Part shown: in pieces, positions 18,207 to 26,748 of the stretch
How positions within the stretch are numbered: the first letter of the stretch is position 1
Layout: each line of letters opens with the position of its first letter
Assembly: GCA_958295895.1 (NCBI GenBank)
Contig: CATQHI010000009.1
Span: 186,001 to 250,000 of the forward strand
Reading direction: 5' to 3'
Length of the DNA: 64,000 bases
Origin: Saprospiraceae bacterium
Lineage (GTDB): Bacteria > Bacteroidota > Bacteroidia > Chitinophagales > Saprospiraceae
Translations under genes and position numbers: made by a program
The notes under the pieces: model-generated
What the model was told of the DNA's origin: nothing
Seen by the model: the letters and a program-made list of their open reading frames with translations, nothing else
The model's database searches: none

Positions 18207-21200
18207 TTGCAGCCGCTTATCCCTCCCTTTATTCAGCAAAAGCTCCTGGCGGGCAGTCTACACGGTGAGATAGAGGCCTTCACCCTGAACATAGACCTGA
18301 GCGGTTTCACGCCCCTGACCGAGACGTTGATGAAGCAGGGCCTGGCGGGGGCCGAGCAACTATCGGTCATCCTCAACGACATCTTCGAGCCGCTGGTGGC
18401 CCTGGTGTACGCTACGGGCGGCTTCATACCCTACTTTGCTGGCGACGCCTTTACGGCCGTGTATCCGCTGAGCTTGGACCGTACCCACGCCATGCACCTG
18501 CTGCGGGTAGCGGAGCGGGCGCGGCAATTGTTTCGTGACCGGGGCAACCGCTTCGGTGATCAGTTCACGATCGGTATCAAGGCGGGTATCGGTGCCGGCA
18601 AGGTGCACTACGGTATCGTGGGCGATGAGCTGCGGGCCTTCTACTTTCGGGGGCCGGCCATCACTGCGGCCTCCGACTGCCAGAGTCAGGCCGGCGAGCA
18701 GGAGATCGTAGTGGACCAATTCGTCTATAACCTCACCGAGGGGGGATTGATCTACACCGAAGAACTTAACGCTACGGCTTACCGGATACTCGGCGACATC
18801 GCCACGGAGGCTGACGAGCGCGTACGCCCCCTCGAGCTGCCGGCGGTGTCGGCGGAGGTGGCCGCGGAATTTCTGCCGCCGGAAGTGGTGCGGTACGATC
18901 AGGCCGGCGAATTTCGGACGGTAGTGTCCTGCTTTCTATCCTTCGAAGGGGTACACTCGCACGATGAGCTAGACCATTTTGCCACCGTGGTACTCGACCA
19001 GGTGCGCGACTTTGGGGGCTACTTCAAGGAGGTGGACTACGGGGACAAGGGGGCCCTGATGGTGATCTTCTTCGGGGCACCGGTTTCCTACGAAAATAAT
19101 ATGGCGCGGTCAGTGGAGTTCGCCCTAGTCGTGCAGCAGGAGCTCGACACCCTGGCGGTAGCCGCTAAACGGCCCTTTCAGTACCGTATGGGCATGACGG
19201 TGGGTACGGCCTTTACCGGCATCGTGGGCGGTAAGGAGCGGGCGCAGTATGCCTGCGTGGGCAACCGCGTCAACCTGGCGGCCCGCATTATGGCCGAGGC
19301 CGACTGGAAGGCGGTGCTGGTAGACGGGGAGATCGGCAGTAGTCCGCAGTTCCGTTTTCTACCCAAGGGTGATATTCACTACAAAGGCATCCAGCAGCCG
19401 GAGTCAACTTACGCGTTGCAGGGACGTAAGCAGACCTTGGGTAAACCTACCTACGGAGGCGAGCCCATCGGCCGCGACGAGGAGGTCGCCCAGTTGAAGA
19501 CCTTCGCCGAGCCCATCTTTTCCCGGCAACCGGCGGGCATCGCCTACGTACTCGGGGAGGCCGGCATCGGCAAGAGCCGCCTGACCTACGAGCTACGCCA
19601 CCAACTGCGGGAACGGGGGACGATCAACTGGCTGCTGGGTAGCTGCGACCAGATCCTACGTAAGCCGTTCAACCCCTTTACCTACCTGCTACGGCGCATC
19701 TTTCGGCAGAGCGCCGAGCTCGATACCGAGCAAAACCTGCGTCGCTTTCAGTTTCGCATCAGCCGTCTCCGGCTTAGCTTACAGCGGCAGGAGGGGGAGC
19801 AATCGCGCCAGCTCGCCGAAGAGCTGCAACGTACCGAATCCGTGCTCGCCGCCCAGCTGGGAATCGTAAAACCGGGCTCACTTTGGACGCGGCTCGACGC
19901 GCAGGGCCGCTACCAGAACACCATCGACGCCATCGTCAACCTCATCATCGCGGAGGCCACCCTACAGCCCACCGTGCTGGAGTTGGAGGATATCCACTGG
20001 ATCGACGAGGATAGCCTTACCGTGATTCGCGAATTGGTGCGCCGTATCGACAACCACCCCTTACTCATCCTGGCCACCGCCCGGCCCGACGACGACGGCA
20101 ACTACCCCCACCTGATCCGTACCACCCTACAGGATAAACTGGCGGTAGATACACTGAGCGTAGAGATCGGGGCCCTCAGCCCCGGGGCCGTCAGAACATT
20201 CGCCGAAACCACCCTGGGGGGACCCATCGACGAAAGCACCCTCGATACCCTCCTCAAGGCTACCAACAGCAACCCCTTTTACCTGGAGCAGATCCTGGAG
20301 TACTTCCGCGAAAACGAATTACTAACTACCCAGGAAGACGGCCTACTACACCTGAGCGACGAGAGCATCAAGCTCTCTACCAGCATTACCTCGATCCTGA
20401 CCGCCCGCATCGACCGGCTTTCGGATATGGTGCGGGAAACGGTGAAGGCCGCCGCCGTGATCGGCCGGGAGTTCGACATCCCCGTTTTGAGTGAGGTGAT
20501 GCGCACCGATGCCGGCTTCGACGGAGCGGAGGACGTCATGCGCCTGCTGGAGGAACAGATTCAGGTAGCCGAGCGCGGACAGATCTGGAGTGCCATGAAT
20601 GAACTCCGGTACATCTTCCGCCACAGCCTGCTGCGCGAGGCGGTGTACGGTATGCAGCTCACCACACGGCTCCAGCAATTGCACCGCCAGATCGCACAGG
20701 CCATCGAGAAGCTCTACGCCGACACCATCGAGGAGCGCTACGTCGACCTGGCCTTTCACTACGAGCAGAGCGGAGAAACGAACAAAACTCTCGAGTACCT
20801 CAGCAAGGCGGCCAGTTACGCCCGGGCCAACTACCAGAATCAGCAGGCCCTCGAACTCTACCAGCGCCTCATCAAGAAGATGAGCCAGCAGCCCCAGGAG
20901 GAACTGACCGTACAGGTGCACCTCAACCAGGGCAGCGTCTACGAGATCGTCGGCCGCTGGGAGGAAGCCGAGATCGCCTACGAAGAGGCCCAGCGCATCG
21001 CCAAATCAAGCCGCGACGTGGTCCTGCTGGGGCGCACCAACAACGCCCTGGGCCAGCTCCACACCCTGAAGGGCGACTACGAACTGGCGATGGATTACCT
21101 CAAAGTAGCCGCCGGACTGTTCGAGTCCGTCGACGATATGTTCGGCATCGCTAAGGCCTACAGTAATATGGGCCACCTCTTCTTTCGCACCAACCATTAC

Positions 21201-22262
21201 GATAAGGCCCTCACCTACTACACCCAGTCCCTCGAAAGCGGACTTAGCCAGGCCGGTACCACCACCTCGGCCAGTACCATCAGCCACCTGGGCCTCACCT
21301 ACATGAATCTGGGCCAGTACGAGGAGGCTATCGTGGTCATCCGCGACCAGATTCCCCGCCACGAGCTCAGTAGTGACAATATGGGACTAGCCACCCTGCA
21401 CACCAACCTCGGTATCGTGTACTTCGAGAGCGGCGACTACGATCTTTCTCTGGAAGAGCACCGCAGGGGCCTCAAACTGGCCCGCGAGCTCGGTGACCGC
21501 CGCCTGCAGGCCATCGGGCTCGGCAGTCTCGGCAGCATCTACGAGCGGCAGGGCGACTACGAGGCCGCCCGCGAGCTCTTTGAGGAGGACCTCAAGATGT
21601 GCTACGAGCTCGGCGATCGCCAGGGCATCGCCGTCACCGAAGGCCTGCTCGGTGACCTCAACAGCGTGATGGGCAACTTCACCAAGGCCATCGGCCACCT
21701 CGACCGCTGCCTGTCGATCAGTAGCGAGCTGGGTTACCGCAAGGGCGTAGCCAAGGCCGTCAACACCCTGGGCGACATCTACTACGTCCAGGGAGAATAC
21801 GACCGCTCCGTACAGTACTACGATCAGGCCATCGACATCGCCCGCACCACCAACAACCGCCTGGTGCTCGGAGCGAGCCTCTACGAAAAGGGACAGGTGC
21901 TACTAGCCGACGGAAAGCTCGAAGCAGTAAAATCCGTGGAGCAGGAAGCTTTGGAAGTCGCCGAAGAGCTAGGTAACCCCGATGTCCTCTTCGGTGCCAG
22001 GCTACTCCATGCCCGCTGTCTGGCCGCCTACGATGGGGCCAACTACCAGCAGGCATGGGAGGTAATCCAGGAGCTCCTGCAAGCTAAGACGCTCACCCGC
22101 GATCAAGAGGCCGAGGCTTACCTGACCATCTTCCGCCTCAGCGGCGGGGCGGACGAGCAGGCCCGTGAGCAGGCACTCACTCTTTATGAAACCCTCTACG
22201 CCGAGACCCCCAAGTTCATCTACAACTACTACCTGAGCATGCTGCGCCCGGCTGAGGCCTAG
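18207..22262 (+). CDS. Double-cyclase, AAA ATPase and TPR signalling protein
   Basis: 1351 residues from TTG (MQPLIPPFIQQKLL). The first class III cyclase-like domain (about 25-195) has both metal Asp positions, in LNIDLSGFT and FAGDAFTAVY. The second (about 232-405) replaces the first Asp region with FLSFEGV but keeps GDKGALMVIF and the transition-state pair in VGNRVNLAARI. The domains may complement each other. An AAA/STAND-type ATPase follows, with Walker A GEAGIGKS (about 450-457) and Walker B VLELEDIHWIDED (about 590). The rest from about 885 is a TPR superhelix (at least 8 repeats such as YNQALELYQRL, DYELAMDYLKVA). Similar proteins are cytoplasmic sensors that couple ligand binding at TPRs to cyclic nucleotide output. 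The substrate and activity are not proven. Confidence 0.85.
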   Translation: MQPLIPPFIQQKLLAGSLHGEIEAFTLNIDLSGFTPLTETLMKQGLAGAEQLSVILNDIFEPLVALVYATGGFIPYFAGDAFTAVYPLSLDRTHAMHLLRVAERARQLFRDRGNRFGDQFTIGIKAGIGAGKVHYGIVGDELRAFYFRGPAITAASDCQSQAGEQEIVVDQFVYNLTEGGLIYTEELNATAYRILGDIATEADERVRPLELPAVSAEVAAEFLPPEVVRYDQAGEFRTVVSCFLSFEGVHSHDELDHFATVVLDQVRDFGGYFKEVDYGDKGALMVIFFGAPVSYENNMARSVEFALVVQQELDTLAVAAKRPFQYRMGMTVGTAFTGIVGGKERAQYACVGNRVNLAARIMAEADWKAVLVDGEIGSSPQFRFLPKGDIHYKGIQQPESTYALQGRKQTLGKPTYGGEPIGRDEEVAQLKTFAEPIFSRQPAGIAYVLGEAGIGKSRLTYELRHQLRERGTINWLLGSCDQILRKPFNPFTYLLRRIFRQSAELDTEQNLRRFQFRISRLRLSLQRQEGEQSRQLAEELQRTESVLAAQLGIVKPGSLWTRLDAQGRYQNTIDAIVNLIIAEATLQPTVLELEDIHWIDEDSLTVIRELVRRIDNHPLLILATARPDDDGNYPHLIRTTLQDKLAVDTLSVEIGALSPGAVRTFAETTLGGPIDESTLDTLLKATNSNPFYLEQILEYFRENELLTTQEDGLLHLSDESIKLSTSITSILTARIDRLSDMVRETVKAAAVIGREFDIPVLSEVMRTDAGFDGAEDVMRLLEEQIQVAERGQIWSAMNELRYIFRHSLLREAVYGMQLTTRLQQLHRQIAQAIEKLYADTIEERYVDLAFHYEQSGETNKTLEYLSKAASYARANYQNQQALELYQRLIKKMSQQPQEELTVQVHLNQGSVYEIVGRWEEAEIAYEEAQRIAKSSRDVVLLGRTNNALGQLHTLKGDYELAMDYLKVAAGLFESVDDMFGIAKAYSNMGHLFFRTNHYDKALTYYTQSLESGLSQAGTTTSASTISHLGLTYMNLGQYEEAIVVIRDQIPRHELSSDNMGLATLHTNLGIVYFESGDYDLSLEEHRRGLKLARELGDRRLQAIGLGSLGSIYERQGDYEAARELFEEDLKMCYELGDRQGIAVTEGLLGDLNSVMGNFTKAIGHLDRCLSISSELGYRKGVAKAVNTLGDIYYVQGEYDRSVQYYDQAIDIARTTNNRLVLGASLYEKGQVLLADGKLEAVKSVEQEALEVAEELGNPDVLFGARLLHARCLAAYDGANYQQAWEVIQELLQAKTLTRDQEAEAYLTIFRLSGGADEQAREQALTLYETLYAETPKFIYNYYLSMLRPAEA

Positions 22263-23083
22263 TTGCCACCGCCGCCCAGGATGAGAGGTAATCCGCCGCT
22301 GTCGCCATTACCCACCACTACCACCTTACTGTTAGGCGATTTGGCGAGTTCGAGGGTGGCTTCAATGCCCTTATCGCGCAGAATATTCTCGGACAGACTG
22401 GCCGTCAGAATACGGTTGGCATCCGCCTTGGCCTGGGCCTCGATGAGGCGGCGCTCGGCCTCCTGCTTCTCGCGGGTCAGGATATACTCGTACTTCAGCG
22501 AAGCCTGCTCGGCCTCGAGCTTCTCCTCGATGGCGGTACGCACCTTATCCGGCAGCTCAATATCGCGAATAAGGATTGCGCGCAGATCGATGTAGTTGTT
22601 GGCCAGTGTCCGGGACAGCTCCTCGGTGATGAGGGTCTGTACCTCGTCGCGCTTCGTGGAGTAAAGCTCCTCGGGGGTAAATTTACCGATCACCTGCCGC
22701 ACGCTCGAGCGCACCTCGGGCCGAATGAGCCGCTCCATATACTCGCGGCCGAAGGTCTCGTGCAGTAGCGCCACCTGCCCGAAATTGGGTCGGATACGGG
22801 CCGTCACGTCGACCCGAATATTTAGGCCGTTACTAGAAAGCACCTCCATCTCCTCCTCGAGTTGGGCCTCGCGGACCTCATAGACGTACATCGTATTCCA
22901 GGGAGCTACGACGTGGAAGCCAGGCGCATAAATAGTTTCTTTATCTAATCCGTTGAAGCGGCGAAAGAGTACACCCCGCTCCCCGGAGTCGATGGTGACG
23001 AAGGTCGCACTGCTCACCATCGTCAGCACGATGAGGAGGAAGAAGGCGACAATGCCCCAGGTCATTAATTTTTTCTGATCCAT
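22259..23083 (-). CDS. SPFH/prohibitin-family membrane protein
   Basis: 274 residues. One N-terminal membrane anchor (MTWGIVAFFLLIVLTMVSSA) is followed by an SPFH domain (about 30-200: VTIDSGERGVLFRRFNGL, GFHVVAPWNTMYVYEVR). A helical coiled-coil follows (KLEAEQASLKYEYILTREKQEAERRLIEAQAKADANRI), and a Gly-rich tail ends the protein. Prohibitin-like proteins form membrane rings with proteases or organise membrane microdomains. The 3' end overlaps the convergent cyclase gene by 4 bp (shared CTAG), so no terminator can fit between them. Confidence 0.9.
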   Translation of the reverse strand: MDQKKLMTWGIVAFFLLIVLTMVSSATFVTIDSGERGVLFRRFNGLDKETIYAPGFHVVAPWNTMYVYEVREAQLEEEMEVLSSNGLNIRVDVTARIRPNFGQVALLHETFGREYMERLIRPEVRSSVRQVIGKFTPEELYSTKRDEVQTLITEELSRTLANNYIDLRAILIRDIELPDKVRTAIEEKLEAEQASLKYEYILTREKQEAERRLIEAQAKADANRILTASLSENILRDKGIEATLELAKSPNSKVVVVGNGDSGGLPLILGGGGN

Positions 23084-23167
23084 GGTTTGGGTTTAGCCGG
23101 GTCCGGTGTATGTTCGAACTCGCCCTAATTTAACAAATGAATGCCGAGATAGATCGCCGAAGGCCCT

Positions 23168-24259
23168 CTACCGTTGAGCTTGCGAAACGAAGTAGAGCGC
23201 AGCCGCGAAGAACAAGATATTCGGCATCCACATCCCCAGGTACACCGGCAGGTCCGTCCCCGCACTGATTGTAGAGGCAAAGCGGCTCAGAAAGACGAAG
23301 AGCGCCCCCATAAAAATACCGATGGCCAGCTGAATACCCATGCCGCCGCGCACCTTACGGCCGGCGACGGAAAGGCCGATGAGGGTAAGGATGAAAATGG
23401 TGAACGGCTCGGCGGTGCGGCGGGCCAGCTCGACCTCGTACTTACGGATGTTGCCCGAGCCGCGCTCCTGCTGCTTGCGCAGCTGGGCGAGGAGCTCGGG
23501 GGTGGTGAGGGCGGACTGCTGCTCGCGGTAGTCGACAAAGTCCTCGGGGCGCAGGTTAAGCACGGTATCGAGGGTTTCGCGGTTGCCAACCTCGATGGTC
23601 TCCTTCATCCCGTCGAAGGTGCGGGTCTCGTAGTTGTCGAGGCGCCAGCGGCCGGGATCGCCGTCGACGAAACGGGCGGTACGGGCCTTGGTGAGGCTCA
23701 CCAGCTGGTTGTTGATGATGTGCTCGATACGGAAATTACGGGCGGCGCTATCGCGCTTGCTGAAATGGGTCATGAACACCTTGGTGTCCGGGGCCACGAA
23801 AAAGTGCACGTTGGTGGTCTTACCCTCGTCCCGGCCGCGACCGAACCAGTCGCGCTCGATCATGGCGCGGTGGGAATTGGCCAGGGGCACAAAAAAGTGC
23901 ACCCCCCCGAGGTAGAGCACGAACAGGAAGCCGGCCGAGACTAGGTAGGGCCGCATCAGGCGCCAGAAGCTTACCCCGGCGTTGAGGATGCTGATGATCT
24001 CGGAGTTATCCGCCATGCGCCCGGTGAAGAAGATCACGGCGATGAGGGTAAGCATCGGCCAGAGAAAGCCCAGGATAAACAGCAGGAAGGTGGGGAAGTA
24101 CTCCAGTACGATCACCCGGGTAGGGATGCCCGACTCAATAAACCGCTCAATCTTCTCGCTGAAGTCGATAATCATACTCACCAGCGAGAAGATTAGCACC
24201 GTGAAGAAGAAGGTGCGGAGGAACTTACCGATGATATACCAATCCAGTTTTTTTAGCAT
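23168..24259 (-). CDS. LptF/LptG-family (YjgP/YjgQ) permease
   Basis: 363 residues when started at the ATG at 24259 (MLKKLDWYIIGKFLRTFFFTVL). A further upstream ATG at 24277 would lie inside a repeat array. There are six transmembrane segments, three at each end, around a periplasmic beta-jellyroll region (about 110-290). It is probably one of the two permease partners that pull lipopolysaccharide from the inner membrane together with LptB. No lptB or second permease gene is in the window, so F versus G cannot be decided. Confidence 0.85.
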   Translation of the reverse strand: MLKKLDWYIIGKFLRTFFFTVLIFSLVSMIIDFSEKIERFIESGIPTRVIVLEYFPTFLLFILGFLWPMLTLIAVIFFTGRMADNSEIISILNAGVSFWRLMRPYLVSAGFLFVLYLGGVHFFVPLANSHRAMIERDWFGRGRDEGKTTNVHFFVAPDTKVFMTHFSKRDSAARNFRIEHIINNQLVSLTKARTARFVDGDPGRWRLDNYETRTFDGMKETIEVGNRETLDTVLNLRPEDFVDYREQQSALTTPELLAQLRKQQERGSGNIRKYEVELARRTAEPFTIFILTLIGLSVAGRKVRGGMGIQLAIGIFMGALFVFLSRFASTISAGTDLPVYLGMWMPNILFFAAALYFVSQAQR

Positions 24260-24333
24260 AGATCGCCTTCGGCTCATTGGACTGCCTTCGGCAGGTAGAC
24301 CGCTGCGCGGTTAGATCGCTTCGCTCGTTAGAT
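24260..24333. repeat. Tandem array of short hairpin units
   Basis: About four imperfect units of 16-18 bp follow one another. They contain the cores ATCGCCTTCGGCT, ACTGCCTTCGGCAGG, ACCGCTGCGCGGT and ATCGCTTCGCTCG, separated by TAGA or TGGA. Each unit is a small stem with a CTTCGG or similar loop. The array fills the gap between yqeY and the LptF-like gene, ending at the latter's start codon. It could be structural RNA in the leader of the permease mRNA or a neutral repeat. Confidence 0.6.
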
Positions 24334-24337
24334 GCCC

Positions 24338-24784
24338 CTAGGTTAGCAGGCGTTTGACGGTGGCGGCGATTTGTTTGCCGTCGGCGCGACCGGCTGCCCT
24401 GGCGTTGGCCTGGCCCATGACCTTGCCCATGTCGCGCATGGAGGTGGCCCCGGTGTCGGCGATGACCTGTTCAATCAGGGCTTCGAGCTTCTCATCACTC
24501 AGTGGCTCGGGCAGGTAGCGGCTGATGACCTCAATCTCTTCGCGCTCAGGCTGGGCCAGGTCATCGCGGCCCTGCTGCTCGTAGATCTCGAGGCTTTCCT
24601 GACGGCTTTTCACCAGCCTCTGGAGCATGGCGATCTCGCCGGCCTCGTCCAGCGTAGTACCGCTGCCGTCGGTCTGCTGCAGCAAGATAGCCTGCTTTAT
24701 GGCGCGAATACCGCGCTTGCCGGCCTCGTCCTTATTGCGCATGGCGGTTTTGAGGTCGTCGGTGATACGCTCTTGGAGGGTCAT
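24338..24784 (-). CDS. GatB/YqeY domain-containing protein
   Basis: 148 residues, the normal length. The sequence is TLQERITDDLKTAMRNKDEAGKRGIRAIKQAIL, with DKLEALIEQVIADTGATSMRDMGKVMG and AAGRADGKQIAATVKRLL at the C-terminus. YqeY-like proteins resemble the tRNA-binding tail of the GatB amidotransferase, but their cellular role is not established. The gene is upstream of the LptF-like gene on the minus strand, separated by the hairpin array. Confidence 0.9.
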   Translation of the reverse strand: MTLQERITDDLKTAMRNKDEAGKRGIRAIKQAILLQQTDGSGTTLDEAGEIAMLQRLVKSRQESLEIYEQQGRDDLAQPEREEIEVISRYLPEPLSDEKLEALIEQVIADTGATSMRDMGKVMGQANARAAGRADGKQIAATVKRLLT

Positions 24785-24863
24785 GTGATCAGGGGGTTGA
24801 GGAGTCAGGAACTTAAGGACTTAAGGGGGAACGTGGTAGGCGGGGGCAATAGTTGCTAGAGGG

Positions 24864-25478
24864 TTATTGATGGCGGCTGCGTAGTACGCCGCGGACCTCG
24901 TCAAGGGTGTAGCCCTTAGCGGCCAAGAGGACGAGGTAATGGTACATGAGGTCGGCGGCCTCGCCGAGGAAGAGGTCCTTATCGTCGTCCTTGGCCTCGA
25001 TGACTAGCTCGACGGCCTCCTCACCGACTTTTTGCGCCACCTTATTGATACCGCGCTGGAGGAGGGAAGTGGTGTAACTGCTTTCGCTGGGATGATCGCG
25101 ACGGTCCTGGATCGTGCGCTCCAGGTGGTCGAGGAAGTCGCCCTGGTTGGGCAGGTCCCAGCAGGTGTCGGCGCCGGTGTGGCAGACGGGGCCGGTGGGG
25201 TGGGCCTGGATGAGGAGGGAATCAAGGTCGCAGTCGGCGTCGATACGCACCAATTCGAGAATGTTGCCGGAGGTCTCCCCCTTAGTCCAGAGGCGCTGCT
25301 TGCTGCGGCTGTAGAAGGTGACCCGGCCGGTAGCGAGGGTCTGGGTGAGGGCCGCGGGGTTCATGTAGCCCTGCATGAGTACGACGCGGGTACGGGCATC
25401 CTGGATGATGGCGGGGAGGAGGCCGTTGGGGGATTTGTTAAAGTTAAGTTCGGTTATGTGGTTGGCAGTTATTTCCAT
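24864..25478 (-). CDS. hisIE: Bifunctional phosphoribosyl-AMP cyclohydrolase / phosphoribosyl-ATP pyrophosphatase HisIE
   Basis: 204 residues from the ATG at 25478 (MEITANHITELNFN). An in-frame ATG at 25505 would add nine residues. The HisI half has VLMQGYMNPAALTQTL, RIDADCD and the Zn motif HTGADTC. The HisE half has LQRGINKVAQKVGEEAVELVIEAK and LFLGEAADLMYHYLVLL. It catalyses steps 2 and 3 of histidine biosynthesis. hisF lies upstream on the same strand but is separated by an opposite-strand gene, so the two are not in one simple operon here. Start codons of this gene and the DUF5362-like gene are 38 bp apart, divergently. Confidence 0.94.
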   Translation of the reverse strand: MEITANHITELNFNKSPNGLLPAIIQDARTRVVLMQGYMNPAALTQTLATGRVTFYSRSKQRLWTKGETSGNILELVRIDADCDLDSLLIQAHPTGPVCHTGADTCWDLPNQGDFLDHLERTIQDRRDHPSESSYTTSLLQRGINKVAQKVGEEAVELVIEAKDDDKDLFLGEAADLMYHYLVLLAAKGYTLDEVRGVLRSRHQ

Positions 25479-25516
25479 TGTTTTATCTTGTACACTCACA
25501 CACACCCGATATACGC

Positions 25517-25981
25517 ATGATTGGAGATACTACGCTAGACGGAGGTTATAGTACCGGCCTAAGCCTTTCCCCCCAGGACACCGCAAACCTACGTAAAGCC
25601 GGCAAGTGGGGGCGCTTTCTCGGCATCATTTCCATGGTCTTCCTGGGATTGATCATTCTGGCCTTCATCGGCTTTGGTGGCACCATGGTAGCGATGATGT
25701 CCGGCGGTCAGTTTGGCGGCGGAGGCGCGGCAACTGGCCTGATCGTTTTTTACGTCGCCTTATTTGCCTTCAGCTTTTACCTCGTCTACCTGCTCTACAA
25801 GTTCGGTGCCGAAGCGGTTATCGCCGTGGATAACAACGATAGCGTGGCGATGACGAAGTCCCTGGCCTCCCTGGGTCGTATGCTGAAGATATACGGTATA
25901 ATCACCGTAATTTACTTTGGTATAATGGGATTAGGTCTTCTATTTGCCGCGATCGGCGGAGGCCTGGCCGCCTTCGGCTAG
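25517..25981 (+). CDS. DUF5362-like small membrane protein
   Basis: 154 residues from ATG 25517 ([20 protein letters not shown]). Three hydrophobic segments are visible: [40 protein letters not shown] and [21 protein letters not shown]. Between the first two is a Gly-rich loop, and the third follows an amphipathic stretch. The layout fits small Bacteroidota integral membrane proteins of the DUF5362 type. Function is unknown. It runs opposite to and between hisIE and hisF. Its 3' end overlaps hisF by 4 bp (CTAG shared). Confidence 0.65.
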   Translation: MIGDTTLDGGYSTGLSLSPQDTANLRKAGKWGRFLGIISMVFLGLIILAFIGFGGTMVAMMSGGQFGGGGAATGLIVFYVALFAFSFYLVYLLYKFGAEAVIAVDNNDSVAMTKSLASLGRMLKIYGIITVIYFGIMGLGLLFAAIGGGLAAFG

Positions 25982-26742
25982 CCCACCGGCCGCACCGGTA
26001 TCCCCTCCCCCGCCAGGTAGGTTTTTAACTCCCCGATGCCTACCTCACCGAAGTGGAAAATACTGGCGGCCAGTCCCGCATCAGCCTTCCCGCGCGTGAA
26101 TACATCGGCGAAGTGCTCCTTATTTCCGGCCCCGCCGCTGGCAATGATCGGAATGCTAAGTTGATCGCTCATCCGCGCCAGCGCCTCAGTGGCGAAACCC
26201 GCCTTGGTACCGTCGTGATCCATACTGGTAAAGAGGATCTCCCCCGCCCCCCGCTCCTGCGCCTCGCCCACCCAGTCGAATAACCGGTGCGCCGTCTTGA
26301 TGCGGCCACCGTTGAGGTGCACGTACCATTCCCGATCGACGAATTTTGCATCCACGGCCACCACCACGAACTGGTTACCGAAGGCGTAGGCCAGCTCGTC
26401 GATCAGCTCCGGGCGGCGCACGGCGGCCGAGTTGATGCTTACCTTATCGGCCCCGGCGTCAAGCAGTACGTCGACGTCGGTCAGCGACCGGATGCCCCCG
26501 CCGATGGTAAAGGGGATGTTGAGGTGGCGGGCAATGTCGCGCGCCAGGTCGGCCAGCGTCTTACGCCGCTCGTGGGTGGCGGTAATGTCCAGGAACACCA
26601 GCTCATCGGCCCCGGCCAGGCTGTACTTCGCACCCAGCTCCACGGGGTCGCCGGCGTCGCGCAGGTTCACGAAGTTGACACCCTTGACGGTGCGGCCGTC
26701 CTTGATGTCGAGGCAGGGGATGATGCGTTTGGCGAGCATCAC
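25978..26742 (-). CDS. hisF: Imidazole glycerol phosphate synthase cyclase subunit HisF
   Basis: 254 residues. It is a (beta/alpha)8 barrel with the catalytic Asp in [17 protein letters not shown], the second catalytic Asp in VVAVDAKF, and phosphate-binding GGIRS, NSAA and ASGGAGN loops. It closes the imidazole ring in histidine synthesis using ammonia from HisH. hisH is not in the window. A sulfatase gene ends 6 bp upstream of its start on the same strand, an unusual operon partner. Confidence 0.95.
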   Translation of the reverse strand: MMLAKRIIPCLDIKDGRTVKGVNFVNLRDAGDPVELGAKYSLAGADELVFLDITATHERRKTLADLARDIARHLNIPFTIGGGIRSLTDVDVLLDAGADKVSINSAAVRRPELIDELAYAFGNQFVVVAVDAKFVDREWYVHLNGGRIKTAHRLFDWVGEAQERGAGEILFTSMDHDGTKAGFATEALARMSDQLSIPIIASGGAGNKEHFADVFTRGKADAGLAASIFHFGEVGIGELKTYLAGEGIPVRPVG

Positions 26743-26748
26743 GCAAAG

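Noticed and set aside
23105..23125. GTTCGAAC-type T-loop suggesting a tRNA
   Set aside because: No acceptor, D or anticodon arms fit around it.
23174..23944. 256-residue plus-strand frame opposite the LptF-like gene
   Set aside because: Antisense shadow with biased composition (many Gly/Val/Glu). The LptF-like reading has family features.
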